Part shown: piece after piece, positions 12,159 through 28,607 of the stretch
Position numbering within the stretch: position 1 is the stretch's first letter
How the letters are laid out: the number at the start of each line of letters is the position of its first letter
Assembly (NCBI GenBank): GCA_963082875.1
Contig: OY720097.1
Span: 3,100,001-3,164,000 of the forward strand
Origin: Corella eumyota
Taxonomy: Eukaryota; Chordata; Ascidiacea; Phlebobranchia; Corellidae
Reading direction: 5' to 3'
Length of the DNA stretch: 64,000 bases
Position numbers and translations under genes: made by a program
The notes under the pieces: model-generated
Seen by the model: the letters and a program-made list of their open reading frames with translations, nothing else
What the model was told of the DNA's origin: nothing
Database searches by the model: none

Positions 12159-13855
12159 TATTAAAATTTTAAACTGTTTGTTAATTACTACTGACACTGT
12201 TTTTATTCACTTTCTGATCATGTTTTATTTTTATTTATTGCTTAACATTTCATATATTTTATCCGATACAAAGGTTATCTCTTTACTGCTTTGTTTTTGC
12301 TTAACTTTTAATTTTGTTAGATATATTATAAAATTATTTAGTGAAAATATTGATGTTATTAAATATAATATTGACTTTTAAACTCTGAAGTTAATGTGAA
12401 AGGAGTAAAAACTTATACAAACAAACACTAGATAATTTTAAATTAAAAAAAAAGAATTAAAAAAAATTTCTTTTTTAAAAATTATGTTTTAACATGTAAG
12501 CATTGGAGCTATACCAATTTTCTTTTTAGACTTAATTTAAGATTTTGTAAGGTAGTGCTTGCGTTTTTTTAAAAATAGTCAAATTATAGCAATTTTTTTT
12601 TACTTGAATATTTTTTTAATTATCTGTGTTCAGAGGATAAAAAAAGTGTAAATTTTTTTTAAATTTAATAATTAAAAAAAAAATTAACTAAAATACTTAA
12701 ATTATTCAGAATATAATTTTTTAGTATAAAGTAATATTAATTATGTTTAAAACTTTTTGAAAGGTTAAATGTGAGATGTTTCTTGCGCAATGTAGTTTGT
12801 ATTCTGAAGAAATTGAAAAGCGCAATATTTATTTCTAAAGGTTAAATCACATAAAAGTAAATATTTTTTTAATATTTAAACCAAATATTTTATTTAAAAA
12901 AAAGTGTTCTATATTAACAATCATTTCATTTTTAATCATAGAAATAAGGATAAAATTTAAATTTTAATAATATAAGATTTCTATGTGCAGAAATCAATAA
13001 AATCGTCTTTTGTTTGTAATAAAAAAGCTCGAACGTCTCTCTTTTATCCCTACCGACACCACTTTGATCGACGGTGGCCACGGTAGGCTTAGCTTACATT
13101 TTTCCGTTTATACAGCCTAACTACGCAATTATATTAATGGCATGACTTTTTGGTAGACTTGGTTTGTTTTTAAATTATCGTAAGCGCCAATTTAAACCTG
13201 TTTAAAATACATAAATTAAACTTTTTTAAGTTATATAATTTAGTGAATGTGCGCCAGTCTAATTTTAAGTAGACGAATTAAAATTAGAGTTTAGTCGATT
13301 TAAGTTGGAATTTCCAGAATAGCAAACTTTATATAATCATTTTTTCTATTTAACATTATTTTTTTTAAACTCATTTGACTTGTCAGAGAAAAATTAGTCA
13401 GTTAGATAAGTTTTGTTTGTTTAATTTAGAATACAATAATTTGCAAGCTGCCAAATACATTTGCCAGTTGTCAGGTTGTCAGGTCAGCAGTTTGGGATTA
13501 CACCAACTTGGTCAAGTTTAAACAATTTTTGTGAATTTTTTCTATAAAACTTTAGAAATTTTATGTTGTTTAGTATTTTTAACATTAACTGAAACATCAA
13601 GAATAACTGCCTACTTGGAGAAGGTCAACATAAAAGTCAGTTAATTATCATCTACATGCTTTAGTTTAATTAATTTGGTTATAAGTCTATTTATATGTCA
13701 TTGTGTTTAAAATCAGTTTTGGATTTTAAACATATTTTATTGGTAATAATGTCCTTACATCAACATTTCTGTAACAATGTGTTTAAATTGCAATTTTTTC
13801 TTGTTGTTAAAGTGGTGTAATAATGTTTATTTACTATTTAGATTTACTTTATATT
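12159..13855. other. RABL2 3' UTR and GSK3 upstream region
   Basis: Very AT-rich. AATAAA at 12996-13001 may end the RABL2 transcript, giving a long 3' UTR. Just after it, 13025-13100 is clearly GC-richer and might hold the GSK3 promoter or a non-coding first exon. A possible acceptor (CTATTTAG, ending near 13841) lies before the GSK3 start. No other coding sequence was found. Confidence 0.4.
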
Positions 13856-19469
<5,614 letters not shown>

Positions 19470-21075
19470 CTCTCTTCTTCTCCCTCCTTTTTCTATTTTA
19501 AACTAAATTAAATAACATAGGATTAAATTGCTTCGGTGTGTTTTTAAATATAGAAATTTTTTTCATATGATTAAATTAATTAAAAAGCGGGCAAGCGTAC
19601 CATTGTGATAGCGATTTATGCCACTTTTTAACGGCACGAATCGGCCACAAAACACAAGTTATATGCCCGAAGCAAACATATGATACTGTATTCAATTTTA
19701 TTGTTTTATTACATGTTTCTATATTGTATTACTAACGTCTTGCTATATATATATATAACTTTACAAGGCGTTTATTATTTTAACACCCACTTTTGTGGAG
19801 TGTAAACTACTACTTGTACATTTACTAATAGACGTGGTATTTTTATTTGATGTACGGCGTTGCTTTTAGACAAATGTCCTCTTTTTTAAAGATTTTTTCT
19901 TGTAGTTTTTTAACGCACAAACTGCTGTGCACATTCTTTGTCTTTCGAAAACGTTTGTATGATTTGTATAAAAGTGCGCGGCTCTGTGTTTATTTTATAA
20001 ATAACTATTTTAAATTAAGTGGTTTTATTCACCATTCTAGTAGTAAAATGGTTCTCAATTTTAAGAACTGGTTCGTTTGTGTGTGTTTGCGTGCGACGAC
20101 TTCTCAAAAATAAAGTTTAGAAGTTGCGATTTTTTTATTTAAAAAAAACAACTTTTTGTCCACCATCGTAATCTCTCCGGTCATTCGCTTTATTTTGCCC
20201 GGCGGTCAAAAGTAAACTGCATGATCATTCGTCGTTTTAATGTTCTCACAAAGTCACTGATTTGTAAACTGTAAAATAATTGTCGTGCATGTTTCTGGCC
20301 CTTGCTGGGCTAAACCTAGCGTACAAAATATGTGCGTGAACTTTGCTTCTTTCTTCGCCTCACTAACTAGCATAACATCCTTGGGCTATTGTACAGCTTC
20401 TGATTTGGTGATTTTTTTCCCGATTCTCGGTCACAACTAGGCTGTCGCCGCACTTTGTTCTTACGTAACTGTATTTCACCGACCTGGTTTTAATTTTAGC
20501 TTCGAATTCGGCAGATTTAACTGTTTAGGTGTTCTGCGCATTGCAAACATTGTTGACTTGTTTTTGCATAATAAACATCTTTTACTGATACCTCTTTTAA
20601 CAAGATAACTCTTCTGTCAATAAAAATATTCGTCTACTTGTCTACCCTTACAGTTTTATGTTGCAAATTTAAGAAACTTTAATAGGTTTTGCATTTGATA
20701 AATCAGATTTGGCCAAGGTTTAGTAGATAATGTTATTTTAAAAATTAAATTATGTTTATAGGTTAATAGCTCGGCAAAATTTTATCAATTTCTAGGGCTA
20801 CTACCATTATGCTTAAAACATACATTTTGTGATGGTTATAGGTTTGTATTAATTAAAAACAAATATACTTTTTTGAAGCTAAATTATTACGCAAAAGATT
20901 AAAAAGCTACAACTAAAAAACTTGAATTCCTGTATAAAAAAAAAAACTAAACAAAAACGATTATATAAAAATGTTTGTTTGCAATTAGGCAATAATGACT
21001 TGGTATATATTAAATATTCGATGCATAAATTAACGAGCCCTGAATATAAAGGTTGAAGTCAATAATATTGAGGAT
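19470..21075. other. GSK3 3' UTR and intergenic spacer
   Basis: The GSK3 stop is followed by about 640 bp before an AATAAA at 20109-20114, the likely poly(A) signal. The rest (20120-21075) lies between converging genes and shows no coding sequence. Short open stretches at 19847-20113 have the composition of untranslated AT-rich DNA. Confidence 0.5.
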
Positions 21076-22867
21076 TTAGGCCGTAATTTGGCGGCTACGT
21101 ACTTTCCAGCGATAAATTGACAAGGCAATTCTAGCCAGAAACAGCACAATTACAACGCCTAATTGCACTGCAGCAAAGGCGTGGTTTCTGGCGGCATCTA
21201 GCGGTTGCAACTTAGAAACAAGAGCAGAGAACGCCAGAATAAAGACAGGGTAGATGGTAAAGGTGTAGCGGCAATATTTCTCGAACACGAAATTCTCCAA
21301 AACGAACCAAACCAAAATCACAACCAACAGAATTGACAAGATAACAGTCGACGCATCCTCGATCGAAATATTTCCTAAAAAATTAATATTAATAACAAAA
21401 GAACAATAAAAAAAAGCTAGATACCCACGTTAAGATTAACAATTTATTTACCCCTGAGTATAGCTTGAGGTGAGCCTGGACTGTCTTCATACAGGATGAC
21501 ATCACATAGATTTAGATGAGTAGCAATAGTAATCCATGTGGCAAATATCGAGTAACCATTTTGTAACAAAATCCGTACAGTCCAGAGCATAACTAGAACA
21601 CAAAAATATTTTAGAATTTGTATTTAGGCTTATTTTTGTCTTATAAAAAGCTATCTTTTCATCTAGTTTTTGCACAATCACTAAAAAATCCTAATTTGAA
21701 ATTTCTCCTACCTTTGTTTTTATATTCTGGTAAATTGTCCACCATATTTTTGTACGATGCTCCTAAAGTAACATAAGTACTCAGAGCAGCTAGAATGAGT
21801 AAAGCCAAGGCCAGTCCTAATATTTCTCGGTCGAATGCAAATAGCCAACCAACTGTCAAGCTAAATGAGAGGGCATGACAAATCAGAAATAACTGCAACG
21901 TAAATACAAAGTTTTTCGTTATACAAATAATGATTAAATAAAAAAAAATGACAGAGTAGTGTAGTAGTAAAAACACTTGCTACACGAGGTAGTGGGTTCT
22001 ATCCCCGCTGCTCTCAGGCTGTAGCGACCTTGAGTAAAAGACGCTGTAAACGGTATAAACTTATGCTGAGCGAAGACTTAATCAGCATAGCAATTATTGG
22101 GCAATTATAATCAAAAAAAGGATTTAAAACTGACAAAGGCAACTTAGAACTAGGTCGGGGTAACTGATGTTAGTCTATTTTTAGGTCGTGAAGTTGACCT
22201 ATCCTCATCGAGGATAAAGATTTAAAAAAGGGCTTTAAAAATGATTTTTCACAAGAAGGCTTACGTAGGGTGTTAAAGTTGGATTATGCTTCACTGGGCT
22301 TTTGTAGTTAGGCAGGCACAGCCCAACTAGCAAGTAAATCACGCCAGCTAAATTCCATGTGTAAATAATTGGCCACACAATCCCAAATGCAATTCCTGCT
22401 GGTGAAACTTGCTGAAAATATTTCGCATCTATTTTCCCATTAGTGCTTTTGTAAAGCGCTATAACAAAAAGTTAAAACAAAATAGTTGAACATTTTAAAT
22501 TAATTTAGTTATACAATCAAATTTGTTAATGTGTTTTTGATATTTTGTCATTGCAATATAGCTTGTTACGTAACTTGAATTGGCGCATATATGAAATATC
22601 AGGATGTCGATTAGTTTATTACATTCGCATATTACACTCATACAGCTATTATACGTGAATTTGAATTGGCAGTATTGTCTAATGTAAACCCATTTAACTG
22701 CGGTTTGAAATGGTTAAGACGCAATAAAACAGTTACATACCAAAAGTTTACTCTAAGTTTTCAAGCAACTTACCTTCTATTTCAAACTGATTAAGATATG
22801 CAAAGACGAATGAAAGAATGAAGGCCACAAAAGCTAAAACAACTAAACCAGTACGAATCGCTTCCAT
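21076..22867 (-). CDS. Multi-pass membrane protein of unrecognised family, possibly TspO-like
   Basis: Five minus-strand exons (22867-22774, 22458-22265, 21892-21712, 21592-21452, 21374-21076) join with consistent phases into 302 residues. Hydrophobic segments: TLVVLAFVAF-like at the N-terminus (may be a signal anchor), GIVWPIIYTWNLAGVIYLL in exon 2, two in exon 3 (LFLICHALSFSLTVGWLF; ILGLALALLILAALS), one in exon 4 (LLQNGYSIFATWITIAT) and three in exon 5, so seven or eight membrane spans. The pairing of P-IIYTWN in one span with N-GYSIFATWITIAT-N in a later one recalls TspO/tryptophan-rich sensory protein relatives, but this is resemblance only. The start was chosen at MEAIRTGLVV; the frame is open further upstream. 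Function is unknown. Confidence 0.75.
21950..22232 (+). mobile_element. tRNA-derived SINE, copy 8
   Basis: Same family as the CFAP70 copies: head GTGTAGTAGTAAAAACAC, B-box-like GTGGGTTCTATCCCCGC, body with CTCAGGCTGTAGCGACC and CTTAATCAGCATAGCAATTATTGGGCAATTATAATC, and a tail with CTCATCGAGGATAAAG. It lies in the second intron of the membrane-protein gene, antisense to it, and is moderately diverged. Confidence 0.82.
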
Positions 22868-23816
22868 TTTTAAAAATTTTGCTTCAAAACGCTTTAACCT
22901 AAACCAAAAATAAATAGTTTTACAAAAATGCGTACCACGTTCATGCCCGTAATACGTTAACACGAATTCTATATTCTAAAAATATTATAGATTACTGTAA
23001 CACTAAAAACAGTTTTAGTTGCAACTAGCATTTAAACACTGACTAAATGACTGAATGATGCTGTCATTTGACCTACTCTATTATTTATAATTCAACTCTG
23101 CGCTACTGTTTTTTGTTTACAAGTGTTATTATAATGACTGTAATTGCAGCGATAAAACTGTAAGCCCTGGGAACGGCTTCGGGCATTTAAAAATAATGCC
23201 AAACCGAAACACCCTAATTAAAATAACCGACATTTTATTTAAGCTGCCCCATTTTATACTAACAGGTAACAATAACAGATTTTCGAATTACGTAACAATC
23301 ATCTATGACGTCATCGGAGCACGCCTGTTATGTAACAGGGCACAAAGTTATATAACAGTCTACGTTTTATAACTTTTTATTTTACACATGACGTAAGTTG
23401 TTTTTAACAGACGACGTAAAATGATTAATAGTTAAAAATTCATAAAATTTAAAATCTAAATTTATCTAAATAATTATAATTTGCTAAAAAATAACATAGA
23501 TTTAGTTATTAAATTCTTAATCATGTTTTTTTTTTGCATAACTTACCTAGCACAAAATCAAATTTAAAAATATACTTGAACTATCTTAAAAATTTGTAAT
23601 AACTGCTTTTACGTCACATATAGTGACGTCATTGTTTCACGGATCTACATCAAACTAATAATCACTAATTTAATTATTTTTTTGATTTTTTATTGAAACT
23701 TTAGAATTTTTTAAATCTTTAATGTCTATAGTTATTGAGATTTTATATAATGTGTATATTCGTTTTTCAGTTATTTATAACAAAATTATTAATAATATAA
23801 TGATTTTCACGTCAAA
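22868..23816. other. Intergenic region upstream of the membrane-protein gene
   Basis: No gene seen. It holds the presumed promoter of the minus-strand membrane-protein gene. CRE-like TGACGTCA-type half-sites occur around 23305-23315 and 23620-23630 (ATGACGTCAT, GTGACGTCAT). The rest is AT-rich. Confidence 0.4.
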
Positions 23817-25673
23817 TTTTAAAAGGATAGATATTTCACTTTTAATTGTAAAGTTTGTCACTAAGTGTCGTGTGTGAGCTATCTGAAAAACTGGTCTCGA
23901 GAGAAAAGTATAAAGCGAATTCACACATCTAGCGTTAATTGGTCGCCTGAAAATGAGGGAACGGAAATTGAAGGAAGACAAAAAATAGGGAAGCGGAATC
24001 CTAAGATATAAAATGCGGAAAACGCGAAAATTCCCTCGGCTGTTTATTGAAGGATACTCTGTCACTTGATCGAACACCAAATATCGACAATTACACACTA
24101 TTTATAAACCCCAGCTTACCCTTACCCTATATTTTTTAACCTAAATACAATTAAACAGTCAACGCATTTTCAATTAGTTTTTAAATTGAATTTTCAAAAT
24201 CGTTATATTTTATGTTAAGTGTAAAAAAACACGTCTTTGTTAAAATCTTAACGCCGAACTATAGACCTTGGCTACTGTTATTCACATTTTTGCCTAGACA
24301 ATAGTCACGTGATGCGGACCTTGTTGGCGTAGCGAGCACAATGGATAAAAGTGTCAGCACAATGGATAAAAAGTGTCTGATGTATTAGTTTATTTTTGGT
24401 TTTATTTAAAACATTCGGTTACTTGAAGGTTATGGACTAGGCATATACTAGATTTTAAACATATTAGTACCGAAAAGTGCCTTTTTTATTCAATAAAAAC
24501 AGCTTTGTTTAGACTGCGTAAAACTTTGTTATTAAATAAATCAGGTAGAGCATAAAAAAATAAAATTTGCTCTAAAATACATTGAAATATTTAGTAAGAT
24601 TTTATAATATTTATGTGCTAAAGCAATACTGAGTAGAAGTTTTGGTTCACGTTAACTGTCCGTAACTCAACAAAAAAAAGTTACGTTTACAAAACCAGTG
24701 AATTTAGGAGTTACGTAATATTTACGAGATAGCTCTCTTGCAATGTAGCCTATGCGAATAAATAATAAACAATAAATAATAAACTTTAGCTATAAATTAC
24801 CACATTTTAGTGTAATAAAACAATAGTCGTCAGACAAGACCTATTGTTTTAAGTTTGCGACTTTACTGAACACCGACGGTTGTTTTGCAGACATCATCTT
24901 AGTCTTCAAATATATATACCCTTACCCCAACCCTATCCAAGTTTGTTGTTAATTAGCAGACAGGCCCCCAACGAAGTGTATTGTTAATTAGAAGAGGATT
25001 GGGGTAAGGGTAACCCTGAGTAACCGGTAAAGTACCTTAGACAAAACAACGGTTCGTTCACAAAACGAGAGAACCACACAAAACGAAAAAGGCGTTGCGT
25101 AGGAGAGTTACGTACAAGCTACGAGTAAATTTGGGAGGTACGTAGTGTGGGGACGCGGAATTTGAGGGAATGGAAAATGAAGGAACGGAAAATGAAGGAA
25201 CCAAAAAATGAAGGAACGAAAAATGAAGGAACCGGAAAATGTAGGAACGGAAAATGAAGGAACCGGAACATGAAGGAACGGAAAATGAAGGAATCGGAAA
25301 ATGAAGTTTCTAAATAAACAGTCCACGGTATTTCCGCGTTTTAGTATTCAAGATTCCGCCCTATCCTTTTTTGCTATCCTTCATTTTCCGGTTCCTTTAT
25401 TTTTCGTTTCCTTCATTTTCCGTTTCTTCATTTTCCGGTTCTTCCATTTTCCGTTCCTTCATTTTCTGGTTCCTTTGTTTTCCGTTCCTTCATTTTCCGG
25501 TTCTTTTATTTTCCGTTTCCACATTTTCCGTTCCTTCAATTTCCATACCCTTATTTTCAGTCGACCTCGTAGTGTTTATCAGTTTTTTCTGGGTACGGAC
25601 AATTAACGTGAACCGAAGTTTTAATGCAACAAGTCTGATACGGTCAGCGTTAAAGCGTAGAAAGCGTTTTTTT
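23817..25673. repeat. Tandem-duplicated foldback-like unit, copy 1
   Basis: Starts at a TTTTAAAAGGATAGATATTTC motif and is repeated, nearly base for base over most of its length, at 25674-27641. It contains a GGAAAATGAAGGAAC-type purine block (about 25157-25305) followed by its inverted pyrimidine counterpart (about 25377-25556), with a short spacer. A second module (GCGGAATCCTAAGATATAAAA then CGGCTGTTTATT) occurs near 24000-24050 and in reverse near 25315-25370. Compared with copy 2 it carries about 70 extra bases near 23930-24000 and lacks about 240 bases between the arms. No credible protein is encoded. Confidence 0.85.
24920..25013. repeat. Imperfect hairpin with telomere-like stem, copy 1
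   Basis: ACCCTTACCCCAA near the left end pairs with TTGGGGTAAGGGT near the right end, with about 60 bases between them that include two GTTAATTAG motifs. The same hairpin recurs in the second unit near 26687-26780. Confidence 0.7.
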
Positions 25674-27641
25674 TTTTAAAAGGATAGATATTTCGCTTTT
25701 AATTGTAAAGTTTATCACTAAGTGTCGTGTGTGAGCTATCTGAAAAACCGGTCTCGAGAGAAAAGTATAAAGCGAATTCACACATGCGGAAGCGGAATCT
25801 TAAGACATAAAACGCGGAAAACGCGGAAATTCCTTCGGCTTTTTATTGAAGGATACTCTTTCACTTGATCGAACACCAAATATCGACAATTACACACTAT
25901 TTATAAACCCCAGCTTACCCTTACCCTAAATTTTTTTTGACCAAAATACAAATAAACAGTCAACGTTATATTTAAAAAAAATCGTTATATTTTATGTTAA
26001 GTGTAAAAAAACACGTCTTTGTTAAAATCTTAACGCCGAACCAGACCTTGGCTACTGTTATTCACATTTTTGCCTAGACAATAGTCACGTGATGCGAATC
26101 TTGTTGGTGTAGCGAACACAATGGATGAAAAGTGTCAGCAATCTGATGTATTAGTTTAACTTTGGTTTTATTTAAAACATTCGGTTACTTGAAGGTTATG
26201 GACTAGGCATATACTAGATTTTAAACATATTAGTACCGAAAAGTGCCATTTTTATTCAATAAAAACAGCTTTGTTTAGACTGCGTAAAACTTTGTTATTA
26301 AATAAATCAGGTAGAGCATAAAAAAATAAAATTTGCTCGAAAATACATTGAAATATTTAGTAAGATTTTATGATATTTATGTGCTAAAGCAATACTGAGT
26401 AGAAGTTTTGGTTCACGTTAACTGGCCGTAACTCAACAAAAAAAAGTTACGTTTACAAAACCAGTGAATTTAGGAGTTACGTAATATTTACGAGATAGCT
26501 CTCTTGCAATGTAGCCTATGCGAATAAATAATAAACAATAAATAAAAAACTTTAGCTATAAATTACCACATTTTAGTGTAATAAAACAATAGTCGTCAGA
26601 CAAGACCTATTGTTTTAAGTTTGCGACTTTACTGAACACCGACGGTTGTTTTGCAGACATCATCTTAGTCTTCAAATATATATACCCTTACCCCAACCCT
26701 ATCCAAGTTTGTTGTTAATTAGCAGACAGGCCCCCAACGAAGTGTATTGTTAATTAGAAGAGGATTGGGGTAAGGGTAACCCTGAGTAACCGGTAAAGTA
26801 CCTTAGACAAAACAACGGTTCGTTCACAAAACGAGAGAACCACACAAAACGAAAAAGGCGTTGCGTAGGAGAGTTACGTACAAGCTACGAGTAAATTTGG
26901 GAGGTACGTAGTGTGGGGACGCGGAATTTGAGGGAATGGAAAATGAAGGAACGGAAAATGAAGGAACCAAAAAATGAAGGAACGAAAAATGAAGGAACCG
27001 GAAAATGTAGGAACGGAAAATGAAGGAACCGGAACATGAAGGAACGGAAAATGAAGGAATCGGAAAATGAAGAAACGGAAATTGAAGGAAAGTGAAAAAA
27101 GGAGAGGCGGAATTTTAAAAAAATAAAACGCGGAAATTCCGTTGACTGTTTATTTGTATTTAAGTCAATATTATTTTAGAAATAAACGGGCAATTTATAG
27201 AAGAGAGTTAGGGTATGCTGGGGTCATAAAAATTAACTCATTATCGCTTATCAGTTCTCGAATAAATAACAGTAATTCTAAATAAACAGTCAACGGTATT
27301 TCCGCGTTTTAGTATTCAAGATTCCGCCCTATCCTTTTTTGCTATCCTTCATTTTCCGGTTCCTTTATTTTTCGTTTCCTTCATTTTCCGTTTCTTCATT
27401 TTCCGGTTCTTCCATTTTCCGTTCCTTCATTTTCTGGTTCCTTTGTTTTCCGTTTCTTCATTTTCCGGTTCTTTTATTTTCCGTTTCCACATTTTCCGTT
27501 CCTTCAATTTCCATACCCTTATTTTCAGTCGACCTCGTAGTGTTTATCAGTTTTTTCTGGGTACGGACAATTAACGTGAACCGAAGTTTTAATGCAACAA
27601 GTCTGATACGGTCAGCGTTAAAGCGTAGAAAGCGTTTTTTT
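25674..27641. repeat. Tandem-duplicated foldback-like unit, copy 2
   Basis: Second copy of the unit at 23817. The stretch 26130-27065 matches 24360-25305 with only scattered substitutions, so the duplication is recent. Purine arm about 26927-27112, pyrimidine arm about 27345-27527. The spacer between the arms is longer here and includes a copy of the GCGGAATTTTAAAAAAATAA and GACTGTTTATT module. The open reading frames rich in Phe/Ser in the pyrimidine arms are by-products of the TTCATTTTCCG repeat. Confidence 0.85.
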
Positions 27642-28607
27642 AACGACTTGACACCGCTATACGATTTACCGTTACATGTGTGAATCTGGCTTAATATTGT
27701 GCGGGTGGTATTTTAATTGAATAAAGTTATTATTTATTAAAAAAAATGTGTCTAGCGTCGACATTTTTTCCGCCAGGCCAAGAGTTTGTAATTTTACGAT
27801 TTTATTGCATTGTATAGAACACCTGCCGCTACTAGTCCGGTAGTAACCGAACTCTTGAACAAAACAAAAAATTCATTATAGTCCGGTAGTTTGGTTAAGC
27901 GGTCATAGCAGCGGAGTACGAGCCGAACTATTGCCACAGCATTTATCCTTAAACCCGGCGTTCACAGATAGCTCAAACACGACATAACAGCACACCCTTC
28001 CCCAATTAAAAATATAAACCCTAACTTACAGTGATATGGAAAAAAAATTCGTTACAAACATTGCCTAGCTATAGGGGTTTATTTGTAAAGTTTAAACATT
28101 ATGGAAAGTTGTAAAGTTGTTTTAAACTTTATGGAAAGTTGTTAAGTTGTTTTAAACTTTATGAAAAGTTGTTTTAAACACCACGCAATACATATAATTT
28201 ATGGGTACTTCATTCAAAAAGCCCAAAAAATAAAAAAATGAAATATTTTAAAGTTAATAAAGACTTTACTGATTTATTTTTGGGCACATATCAAATTTAG
28301 TTTTTTTGATGTCACCAGGTTAATAATTAATTGGCCATCAATTTTACGTTAAGTATGTTGTTAAATTAAAAGAGCAAACATTTTTACGAAGATAAGAAGT
28401 TACTGATGTTTTTAAAAAGTTTAATTTCTTTATTATTTGTTGCAGACAGAATTGAATTGCACCAGAGAATTTTTAGTTAAATAAAATATTTTGAAACTTG
28501 TATTTCATAATAAACTACATGTTTTTTTACAGCTTATAGTAAATAGTTTAAACGTAAACGTTATTAGATCGCAAATTTATAAGTTTATATTCAGATGCTG
28601 GAAAACT
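27642..28607. other. Spacer between foldback duplication and PARP14-like copy A
   Basis: No gene was seen. It contains a three-unit minisatellite (28091-28176) and the presumed promoter of the first PARP14-like gene. A short GC-richer patch lies at 27750-27990. Confidence 0.4.
28091..28176. repeat. 30-bp minisatellite, three units
   Basis: TTTAAAC begins at 28091, 28121 and 28151, each followed by a near-identical TTATGGAAAGTTGTTAAGTTG segment, so three tandem units with few differences. Confidence 0.8.

Noticed and set aside
12046-12381. A 111-codon open frame with hydrophobic stretches
   Set aside because: It overlaps the last RABL2 exon in another frame and runs on into AT-rich 3' UTR; the RABL2 frame is supported by phase and homology.
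19847-20113. An 88-codon frame after GSK3
   Set aside because: It sits in the GSK3 3' UTR just before the AATAAA and looks like random AT-rich translation.
25108-25679. Open frames of 70-100 codons rich in Phe, Ser and Pro on both strands, and their twin at 27339-27683
   Set aside because: They are translations of the TTCATTTTCCG repeat arms; they are open only because the repeat lacks stop codons and show no protein-like composition.
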